Position numbers and translations under genes: made by a program. Below, piece after piece: positions 26,895 to 34,230 of a stretch of DNA of 64,000 nt (its first letter is position 1; each line of letters starts with the position of its first letter). Location: NCBI GenBank assembly GCA_021776475.1, contig JAJFFV010000005.1, positions 1,674,001 to 1,738,000 of the forward strand, given 5' to 3'. This DNA comes from Parvularculaceae bacterium (GTDB lineage: Bacteria > Pseudomonadota > Alphaproteobacteria > Caulobacterales > Parvularculaceae). The notes under the pieces are model-generated. The model had not been told where the DNA came from. It searched no databases and was given only the letters and a program-made list of their open reading frames with translations.

Positions 26895-27293
26895 TTATTC
26901 AACGCCCCGATAGATCAAGCCAAGCGCTAGGGCGAACAGGCTGAACTGCGCCACAAGATATCCGGTTTCCATTGCAATAAATCTGCCTGCGTTTGGCACG
27001 TTCTGTTTCGCGACCAGCGCTAGAACATGCGAAGTCCAGAAGAACAGCCCTATGAGGCCTGCGTATTGAAATGCGCGTGCAAATCCCGCACTTCCCGAAT
27101 GAAACATTGGATAGATTATCGCCAAGACCAGACCTTGAATGACAATCGCAGCGAAGCCTACGAGGACATTTGGCTCTCCAACGAAATAGCCAAAGGATTG
27201 ATATTTTTCTTTGAAGAGTCCGAGATGCCAACCCAATGCGAGTGGGAAGACGATTACGACGTAACTTGCTGCTGTTAAAATTATCTTTGTCAT
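26895..27293 (-). CDS. Four-helix membrane protein of unknown function
   Basis: 132 aa from the ATG at 27293 (MTKIILTAASYVV). There are four membrane segments with conserved-looking loops (LGLFKEKYQSFGYF; YPMFHSGSAGFARAF). I recognise no named family; similar small proteins are scattered in proteobacteria. It lies downstream of the GST gene on the same strand. Confidence 0.65.
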   Translation of the reverse strand: MTKIILTAASYVVIVFPLALGWHLGLFKEKYQSFGYFVGEPNVLVGFAAIVIQGLVLAIIYPMFHSGSAGFARAFQYAGLIGLFFWTSHVLALVAKQNVPNAGRFIAMETGYLVAQFSLFALALGLIYRGVE

Positions 27294-27435
27294 CACAATC
27301 CTTACACAAACCGTGGGTCTTCCCAAATAGAAAAGGCAGGTTGCCGAAAGTCCGCATGGGACGCACTTCGGTAACATCGCTTCCTACGACATGTTTCCGA
27401 TTATGCGCTGAGACAAGCGTTCTTTTACGCTATCG

Positions 27436-28062
27436 TTAGCGCGCGACCTTCTGGAGGGCGCGGGCAATAGATTCCCGGGACTCCAGCTTTCCGAGCCAGT
27501 TTTCGACATTTGGAAAATCATCGAGCGAGAATTCCAAGGGGCCGACCTGCTCGACATAGGCAAACGCGAAAAAATCGGCAATTGAAAGCGTACCTCCGGT
27601 GAGATATCCAGTACGCTCCAGCTGACCATCGATGATAGCAAGCTGCTGAAGCGCAAAATTCGTCGCTTCATCGCAGACTTTGGGATCAGTTTCACCCATG
27701 CCCGCCTTGGATTTGATGATATTTTCAAAGTACAAAGTGTTTATCCATCGGCCAAGATGACAACTAAAAAAGTCCATCCACTGATCGACTTTAGCGCGCG
27801 CCATGAATTCTTCCGGATAAAGCGCGGAACCTTCCTTATTGGCCAAATAGCGGCAAATCGCTCCTGATTCGAAAATACTCTCATCGCCGACCTGAAGCAC
27901 GGGCGCTTTGCCGACGGGCGTGAGTTTTGAAAAAGCCTCTGATTTGTGCTCGCCCTTGAAAAGGTCGACAAAAGCAAACTCGTAATCGCAACCGAGTTCT
28001 TCAAGAACATAAAGCGTTTTCATAGTATTTTGAGTATAAAACCCGTGCAGTTTCAACATCAT
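27436..28062 (-). CDS. Glutathione S-transferase family protein
   Basis: About 208 aa. The N-terminal thioredoxin-like domain has LKLHGFYTQNTMKTLYVLEE and the cis-Pro/ESGAI glutathione-binding motif (GKAPVLQVGDESIFESGAI). The C-terminal helical domain has SIADFFAFAYVEQV. The start is set at ATG codons just after GAGGTG. It conjugates or reduces electrophiles with glutathione in the cytosol. It is divergent from an HxlR gene with shared operators, so it is probably induced by the electrophile or quinone that regulator senses. Confidence 0.9.
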   Translation of the reverse strand: MMLKLHGFYTQNTMKTLYVLEELGCDYEFAFVDLFKGEHKSEAFSKLTPVGKAPVLQVGDESIFESGAICRYLANKEGSALYPEEFMARAKVDQWMDFFSCHLGRWINTLYFENIIKSKAGMGETDPKVCDEATNFALQQLAIIDGQLERTGYLTGGTLSIADFFAFAYVEQVGPLEFSLDDFPNVENWLGKLESRESIARALQKVAR

Positions 28063-28090
28063 CGTCACCTCATGATTTCCGCCTTAATAC

Positions 28091-28146
28091 ACTTGCGCTA
28101 TGCAAGTAATAGATACGCCTACTAGGATCGATTGCGCTTTGCAAGT
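28091..28146. promoter_or_regulatory. Two HxlR-type operators between gst and hxlR
   Basis: A 17-bp palindrome ACTTGCGCTATGCAAGT (28091-28107) is repeated as GATTGCGCTTTGCAAGT (28130-28146), 39 bp apart. They lie between divergent gst and HxlR genes, as expected for repressor sites controlling both. Confidence 0.75.
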
Positions 28147-28167
28147 AAATTCGCTATTGAAAACCGC

Positions 28168-28623
28168 ATGACAAAAGAAGGAAAAACTTGCCGAAGCTCT
28201 TGTCCTTCCGCGCGGGCATTAGAGATTATCGGCGATCGTTGGAGTCTTTTGCTTATCCGCGAGAGCGTCTTCATGGGCCGCCGGGAATACGGCGATTTTT
28301 TTCAAATGATGGAAGGGATATCAACCAACGTCCTGGCGAACCGGTTGGACTGGTTGGTCAAAACGGGCATATTTAAAAAACACGCGCACCCCACCAACCA
28401 AAAGAAATCCTACTACGAAATCACCAATAAGGGTTTTGATCTGTTACCGGTCCTCATGGAGCTCTCACGGTGGGGTAAGAAATATATCGAAGAGAGTGAA
28501 GCGCCGCAGGAGATACAGGGGCCCTACAATAAAGATCCTAAAAGCTTTAAACGCCATTGGAAGAAGCAGATGCGAGAACGTTCAAGAGATTATCTGCGTG
28601 AAGCTGCAATGGAAAAGCGCTAG
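28168..28623 (+). CDS. HxlR-family transcriptional regulator
   Basis: 151 aa from the ATG at 28168; an upstream TTG at 28132 would sit inside the operator. The winged helix has CPSARALEIIGDRWSLLLIRE and the GISTNVLANRLDWLVKTGI recognition region typical of HxlR/YodB/QorR. Two cysteines near the N-terminus (TCRSSC) could be the redox or electrophile sensor, as in YodB-like members. It is expected to repress the divergent gst gene and itself. Confidence 0.9.
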   Translation: MTKEGKTCRSSCPSARALEIIGDRWSLLLIRESVFMGRREYGDFFQMMEGISTNVLANRLDWLVKTGIFKKHAHPTNQKKSYYEITNKGFDLLPVLMELSRWGKKYIEESEAPQEIQGPYNKDPKSFKRHWKKQMRERSRDYLREAAMEKR

Positions 28624-28939
28624 AGTTTCGTAAACTCATCGCACATTCATCGATTGCGACTGTGCATTTGGGCCGTAAAAAATTCAATTCACGTCTTAAA
28701 GAGTTCTGTTATTTCCATGTTCCGGCCGTTCATACGGATTTCACCTACCGTCCAATTCGGGCCAGAAATTGCCTGGGCCAAATTTCAATCCGTCAATTCA
28801 TCGCCAGAAGCAGACAGCCCCGGCTGATCTTTTGATGGCTGGAAAACATCGTACTCCTGTCATTGATGCCTCGAATCGCAATTCGCCAGCAAAGAAATCT
28901 AATATATTGTTCTCGAAATAATGTGCGATTAATTCAACC
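28624..28939. repeat. Gene-free stretch with dispersed repeat copy C
   Basis: 28761-28817 (GCCAGAAATTGCCTGGGCCA then TTCATCGCCAGAAGCAGACA) aligns with copies A and B. No gene is seen on either strand. Confidence 0.5.
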
Positions 28940-29533
28940 CTACGAACCCAATCGATCAAGTTGATCGGCCCAGTAGTCGGCCCAGGAGTTCAATGCCTTC
29001 TTTTCCGATAATCCGAAGGCTGGTTGATTGCGATCCTGAGAAATTAGATACAACAACACTGGTCCAAATATTATTAAGGAGAATGAAGTTGGGTCTTCTT
29101 TGCGTTTCACGCGTTGCAATGCATACTCAGTCCACGGCACGATGTCTTGCTTGGCGAGCTTCATATTTGCTTTTTGCATCACCGCGCGAAGGCCAGGCAT
29201 TTTATGGGCTTCGCGATGCAATAATAACCGCAGCGTTCTGTATCGGCTTGCATGCGAGAGCAGTTTCTTTGCAATGAAAAGCAATTCTGCACGTACCGTT
29301 TTATGCGCCAACACTTCATCAAGCTGAATTTCTGCGACCATTTCTTTCGCCATGCTTTGCACGCCTTCAAACAACACCGCCTCTTTCGAGGGAAAGTGCC
29401 GGTAGAAACCACCAGCCCTTGGTTTTAGCCCGGCACAACGTTCGATATCGGCAATGCTGGTTTCCCGAAAGCCATTCTGAGAGAACAAATCTATCGCGAT
29501 CTCAGCCAGTTTATCTTTGTTTGTAATTGTCAT
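28940..29533 (-). CDS. TetR-family transcriptional regulator
   Basis: 197 aa. The N-terminal helix-turn-helix reads KLAEIAIDLFSQNGFRETSI, then ADIERCAGLKPRAGGFYRHF with PSKEAVLF. The ligand domain is unremarkable. It is divergent from the membrane protein gene at 29668, with a short palindrome between them, so that gene is its likely target. Confidence 0.9.
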   Translation of the reverse strand: MTITNKDKLAEIAIDLFSQNGFRETSIADIERCAGLKPRAGGFYRHFPSKEAVLFEGVQSMAKEMVAEIQLDEVLAHKTVRAELLFIAKKLLSHASRYRTLRLLLHREAHKMPGLRAVMQKANMKLAKQDIVPWTEYALQRVKRKEDPTSFSLIIFGPVLLYLISQDRNQPAFGLSEKKALNSWADYWADQLDRLGS

Positions 29534-29576
29534 TTGTCGGGGAGTGGGTCCTATGTAATCCTTGGTTGACTTTTAT

Positions 29577-29592
29577 GTAATTAGATGATTAC
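29577..29592. promoter_or_regulatory. Candidate TetR operator
   Basis: GTAAT(6)ATTAC inverted repeat (29577-29581 and 29588-29592) sits in the gap between the TetR gene and its divergent neighbour. A related half-site, ATGTAATCC, lies at about 29563. Confidence 0.45.
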
Positions 29593-29667
29593 TTTTATCC
29601 TAAGCGCCGAAACAAAAAAACCCTTGGTGAGGGGGTTTCCGGCGAACCACAATATAAAGGTGGATCG

Positions 29668-30282
29668 ATGCGGAACGAAACAATTACAGGGAGCGCGCTT
29701 CTCACTGGCGGCATATTTTATTTTGTCACTAACGGGATATTCACTCCGCTTTTACCCACCGATATTCCCTGGACCGATGTTTTTGCTTCGACAACATTTT
29801 TGGCGCGGCTGAGCTTTGCCTCCCTTTCGGTGTTTTTGCTTCTGGTGGGATCAATTGGGCTTTTCCGACGCCAATCTCACCGCACCCGAACTTTTGGCGC
29901 CCTCGCCTATGGGGTTTTGTTTACAGGTTGTGTTTTGGTATTTGCCCATGAATGGGGGCAGGTTTTCTTCCTTCACGAATTGGCGAAAGTCGCGCCCGAA
30001 GGGCTTGAAGCACTGGAGAACCGCGAGGGGTTCAACTTGTACGATATTGAGACCTTCGTCGGCCTGATCGGTTTTATGCTGGGTTGGCTTTTGTTCGCGG
30101 TTTCGATGTTAATGGCGCGCGTGTTCAATCCGGTCGGCCCGGGTCTCATCCTTGTTGGCCTCTTCGCTGCACCGATCCTGGGCGCGGTCATGCCAGCTTT
30201 ATGGGGTTTTGTGGTCGGCAACGTCATTTTGTCTTTGGGGTGGATTATTCTCGGGAGCGAATTGATCCGGACACGGGAATAA
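29668..30282 (+). CDS. Six-helix membrane protein, likely TetR-controlled
   Basis: 204 aa with about six membrane segments, starting at the ATG preceded by AAAGGTGG. The loops are short; the longest, residues ~105-125, is acidic. I do not recognise the family. Divergence from the TetR gene is the only functional clue. Confidence 0.75.
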   Translation: MRNETITGSALLTGGIFYFVTNGIFTPLLPTDIPWTDVFASTTFLARLSFASLSVFLLLVGSIGLFRRQSHRTRTFGALAYGVLFTGCVLVFAHEWGQVFFLHELAKVAPEGLEALENREGFNLYDIETFVGLIGFMLGWLLFAVSMLMARVFNPVGPGLILVGLFAAPILGAVMPALWGFVVGNVILSLGWIILGSELIRTRE

Positions 30283-30524
30283 TTCGCGTCATAAAGGGAG
30301 ATTTTGCTAACCCATATATGCATTTCAAATGACCGGTCTTAGGATCAGCTATGCCGTTCAGCTTCAGTCGTTAACAGGCAACTAAGGGCCAATACGCACC
30401 TGTCAGGCTGTTTTTCAATTCGGCTGCTCATCGCCCAAAACGGACGTTACCTGTTGATATCACGAGTGGCAGTAACTCGCTTATGCCATTTGCTAAAAAG
30501 ATGGGTCGCATGGAGACTTCGGCG

Positions 30525-30980
30525 CTACATTGAAATATAAGCCTTGAGCATAATCAGCTTGTGATCACCCGGCTCGTTGTAATTCCGTAATTCGGATTCG
30601 GCTTCAAACCCAAATCTCCTATATAGCGATATGGCGCTCGAATTGGAGGGGCTTGTGGATAGCCGGCATGACTCCATATGCGAACTCTTACAATAATCAT
30701 CGCACGCAGCTAGCAGCGTTGTTCCAATCCCACATTTTTGGTGAGGCGTTGACACGCCCATCGACAACAACCACGCTCCGTTAGAGAATGCTTTAACACC
30801 AACTACGGCATAACCCACCAAAAGTTCATTTTGTTCAGCGACAAAAAATGATTCTGGAAACAGGTTTATGAATTGTCGAATTGAATAGCTCGAAAAACTT
30901 TCTTCACCGAATAGTTTTTCGTCAAGTTGTACAATTGCCTGAAGATCAGAGGTTCGGACTTTTCTTATAGACATCGTCAT
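30525..30980 (-). CDS. GNAT-family N-acetyltransferase
   Basis: 151 aa. The acetyl-CoA pyrophosphate loop is in VSTPHQKCGIGTTLLAACD, and a C-terminal ISLYRRFGFEAESEL strand-helix is present as in RimI-like members. The acceptor amine is unknown. Confidence 0.88.
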   Translation of the reverse strand: MTMSIRKVRTSDLQAIVQLDEKLFGEESFSSYSIRQFINLFPESFFVAEQNELLVGYAVVGVKAFSNGAWLLSMGVSTPHQKCGIGTTLLAACDDYCKSSHMESCRLSTSPSNSSAISLYRRFGFEAESELRNYNEPGDHKLIMLKAYISM

Positions 30981-31019
30981 TTCGCATTCTTTCTAGATGC
31001 TCAAATCACAGATTATGCG

Positions 31020-31103
31020 TTATCCAAAGACGATTGGCCCCGGGTCGCCGGTCTCGATGCTTTTCAGCAACGCCCGGATCTGGTCCTTTTTCGCGGCTGT
31101 CAT
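31020..31103 (-). pseudogene. N-terminal remnant of a SnoaL-like (NTF2-fold) protein
   Basis: A 27-codon frame starts MTAAKKDQIRALLKSIETGD and stops soon after PGPIVFG. The start resembles SnoaL-like proteins, which continue for ~130 residues; the rest is absent here. Confidence 0.3.
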
Positions 31104-31235
31104 AGGCGCTTTCCCTCAGTGCGATGTCAGCTAATTGCGGATCCGGCGTCAATACTGAACGCATCGGCAATCACTCCATTCTTCGGTGGCGGTACTAGCG
31201 TTGTATACTCTGACCCCGTGCAATTAAAGGCGTCT

Positions 31236-31814
31236 CTAATTTGCTATCGCGGGTGGCAATACCACGCCTGCGGAAGGCCAATTAGTATCGCCAATGCGTT
31301 TCAGTGTCATTTCAAACGTCTGCTGAGGCTCGCCGGACGCCGGAACATACTCTCCGATTTGATACCATGTATCGCCTTCGAATTCCGCTGTATAACGCAT
31401 CATGGCGTCAGGTCCGGCGGGCGTGCTCCAGACATAACCGCTTTGCGTTGGTTCGAATGGAAAAGTGCCAGCGTAACCGTCTGTATAGCTCCGGATTTCC
31501 CACTCCTCGCGTCTTTTATCATAAGACACAATCGCGAAAGCGTTGAATGAAAGATCACCGGACGCACCATATCCGCGGCCCTCAATAACTGTAACGCCGC
31601 CTTCGAGTATTGGTCCAACACGCTCGGTTTGGGTTATTTCGAAAGGCTTGCGGTCAAACCCAACACCTTTCGCCGTTCCCGCCCATTCACCAAACATAAA
31701 ACTCAAAGGATGGTCAGGCAACGATATTGCCGCTCGTTCTGCGTGTGGTTGCGTTGCACACGCTGATGTAAAAAGAATCATGCCGCAGATTACGCCCGTC
31801 AAACATCGGTTCAT
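31236..31814 (-). CDS. Lipoprotein with DUF1579/heme-binding-barrel-like fold
   Basis: 192 aa. A lipobox follows the signal peptide (LFTSACATQ). The mature part has the barrel pattern FMFGEWAGTAKGVGF ... VGPILEGGVTVIEGRGY ... AFAIVSYDKRREEWEI, like DUF1579 and nitrobindin-like proteins. AAGGAAAT precedes the ATG. The ligand is unknown. Confidence 0.7.
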   Translation of the reverse strand: MNRCLTGVICGMILFTSACATQPHAERAAISLPDHPLSFMFGEWAGTAKGVGFDRKPFEITQTERVGPILEGGVTVIEGRGYGASGDLSFNAFAIVSYDKRREEWEIRSYTDGYAGTFPFEPTQSGYVWSTPAGPDAMMRYTAEFEGDTWYQIGEYVPASGEPQQTFEMTLKRIGDTNWPSAGVVLPPAIAN

Positions 31815-32597
31815 TTTATTTCCTTCTCATTTCTTTAGCCCGTTTCTGTAAAATATAGTATATGCGTAATGACGCTGTAAGGAATGTGCAAGCGGCAATG
31901 AATGAAGCAAGATACGCCGCGCAGGATCTGTACGTACTGTATAATTTAAAAATCCCTTCTTCATGCCCTTGCAAGTTGATTTTCACCTTATTTCATCCGC
32001 GCCACGACTTTGATTTCTACAATTGCTTGGCAGCGTCTCCGACCTGCTGCCGCGAGCAGAAGACTCCTGATTGTTGGAGTTTTCGACGCCGCAGCTAGCA
32101 CATCGCCATTGCGGTAGATATCAACAATTCCAATTGAACGGTAGGTCGGGTGCTCGGCGCGCACGAAAGTTCCAGGCAATCAATTGAATCTGAAGCTATG
32201 TAAAAGCCATTCGAACTTTCTTAAGCAAACGATGGGGAGATGCTCTTGCTTCTTCGATGAGGTGGTGAGTGATTGTACAACAAAGCCGGCCATAATACGC
32301 ACGGATCGGTCACTGATGGTCATCGTTGCGAATATCAATATCGTCACGAGGTAACTGGAGAGTTTTGTGTACACTTCATTTTTGTGTTTCTGTTCACTGA
32401 TCATATCTGTAGCAATTCTGTATAGCGAACGTTGGAGGTTGCTAACTCATCTTCCATCCGCCCGCTCCGCCAGGAACGAACAGATTTCGCTCAGTCAAAT
32501 CAACATCGAGTTCGACAATCCGAAAGGCCAAATCCAGTTTCGGCTGACAGGCCACCAGAGCAAACCTCTGGGCTCACACAAACATCCAAATTCGTTT
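31815..32597. other. Gene-poor stretch
   Basis: No confident gene. A minus-strand frame at 31988-32179 (63 codons, starting MPGTFVRAEHPTYRSIGIVD) may be a fragment of an older gene but I cannot place it in a family. Confidence 0.4.
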
Positions 32598-32910
32598 TCA
32601 GAAATTATAGTCGATGCGTGCGCCCAATGATAAATCGCCCTCTGAAGATGCCCCAACGTAGTCCTGATTACAGACCCGTCCAAAAGCATTAAGCGTGGCT
32701 CGATCTTTCAACATTGGTCTTGCATGCAGCATTTCGAGGACATAACGCCGTTCAGGTGAAAAACCTAAGGCGTCCGTGACGGTCGCGAGCTCGCCGGTTT
32801 CTCTGTTGACGACTTGCTAAGAAGCGATCTCGAGCGAATCGCTTAAGCCCCACGGGTTGTTCCGATTGTAGTTATCGAATTTTCTCGCGACCTCATTGAA
32901 GGCGCAGAAG
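32598..32910 (-). pseudogene. C-terminal remnant of a TonB-dependent receptor
   Basis: Read on the minus strand, one frame runs from about 32910 to a stop at 32598 and ends SLGARIDYNF, an outer-membrane barrel terminus with C-terminal Phe. It includes NRNNPWGLSDSLEIAS, an in-frame TAG at 32817-32819, then QVVNRETGELATVTDALGFS. The barrel upstream is missing, so this is decayed. It lies beside an intact AraC/TonB-receptor locus but is not a copy of that receptor. Confidence 0.5.
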
Positions 32911-32986
32911 GAAAAACACCCGCTGGCTAAGATGAAAGAAGTTCTTTGCTACCCAATCGTCAGTCGGTTACAGTCATCCCTAAGCT

Positions 32987-34096
32987 ATGGCGACTTCGCT
33001 GATTGAAACTTTGAGGGACCAAGCGTTTTCAGAGATGGACGACGAATCCAACCAACTTATTTTGGTTTCGCTTAAGCGGGTTCGACCGCTGTTTAAGCAG
33101 GCCGCTGCAGTTTCACTGGATGTGCCGGAGGTTCTTGCCATGCTTGGTCTGCGTGAAGACCTCCATACACTTCCGGATGACGAAACCATTTCCCTGTCGG
33201 ACTATTACCGGATTCAAAATAGGCTCTCGATTTTGTTTGGTGATGAAACCTGCCATCTCTCTGAGCGTCAGCTCTTGCCCGGCAGCACCGATTTCGTGCT
33301 GCGGAATGTGGGAGAATGCCACAACCTTTGTGAAGTGATGCAGGTGATTGCGGAATCCTATAACCTTCTGCATGGCGGTGCTTTTAACAGCGTCCAGATT
33401 GGCCGGGATTCTGTTGATTATGTTATTGATGACAGTGGTTTTCCATATGTATTTAGTCAAGATACAGATAATATGTATTTTGCCATGGAATGTACTCTGA
33501 TTTTTTTGCATTGCATGTTGTTGACGGTATCACCGGAACATGCACCAAAGGCGGTTCAGCGCCTGTCCCTGAAGCGTCCAAACCGAGATTCCAGATGTCG
33601 GCACTTATCCTATTGGCATGTCCCGATCCGCTTTGGCACCGCGCGCTACAAGATCAGTTTCGGACTCGATGCCGCCATGCAGCCACTGCCGGTTCCTTGT
33701 GCGAGCGTCCTAACCTCTAACGCCGTCCACCGTATTCTCATTGAAGCTGTCAGTGATCAGCATAATGCAACTGGCGTCAGTACCCGGGATCAAGTCTACA
33801 GCGCACTCCTGAATGGCGATGTCGAGCAAGACGCCATTGCAAAAGAGATTGGCGTCAGTGTAGCCACCCTCCGGCGGCGGCTCGGTGAAGAAGGAGTGAG
33901 CTTCCGGCAGCTTCGGCAAGAGGTGCTGAATGAAACCGCAAAACGGCTTTTGCGGGAAAAGCGATCTATTTCGCAGGTCTCAGACGCCCTCGGTTTTGCC
34001 GAATTTCGCAGCTTTAACAGAGCCTTTAAGGCGTGGAACGGGATGACGCCAAAGGATTACCTCATAAGTGTCCAAGAACTGCCTATCGCGCGGTAA
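32987..34096 (+). CDS. AraC-family transcriptional regulator
   Basis: 369 aa. The N-terminal ~220 residues fit the arabinose-binding-like sensor domain found in OruR/ArgR-type AraC proteins. The C-terminal pair of helix-turn-helix motifs reads DAIAKEIGVSVATLRRRLGE and ISQVSDALGFAEFRSFNRAF with GMTPKDYL. The gene precedes the receptor-hydrolase-MFS set on the same strand and is its probable activator. Confidence 0.92.
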   Translation: MATSLIETLRDQAFSEMDDESNQLILVSLKRVRPLFKQAAAVSLDVPEVLAMLGLREDLHTLPDDETISLSDYYRIQNRLSILFGDETCHLSERQLLPGSTDFVLRNVGECHNLCEVMQVIAESYNLLHGGAFNSVQIGRDSVDYVIDDSGFPYVFSQDTDNMYFAMECTLIFLHCMLLTVSPEHAPKAVQRLSLKRPNRDSRCRHLSYWHVPIRFGTARYKISFGLDAAMQPLPVPCASVLTSNAVHRILIEAVSDQHNATGVSTRDQVYSALLNGDVEQDAIAKEIGVSVATLRRRLGEEGVSFRQLRQEVLNETAKRLLREKRSISQVSDALGFAEFRSFNRAFKAWNGMTPKDYLISVQELPIAR

Positions 34097-34230
34097 CCCT
34101 GTGTCACAAGTAGCCGAAATCGTCACGCATGAGCGAAAATGTACACCCATACTGATCCAAGTAGACATAGCGCGCTTGCAGAAAAGCCGACACAACTTCA
34201 TCCCAAGCAAAAAAATTTAGTGGGGTTAAA

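Noticed and set aside
30927-31550. 207-codon plus-strand frame
   Set aside because: It runs opposite the DUF1579-like lipoprotein gene, and its first part covers the SnoaL-like remnant; no family or ribosome site.
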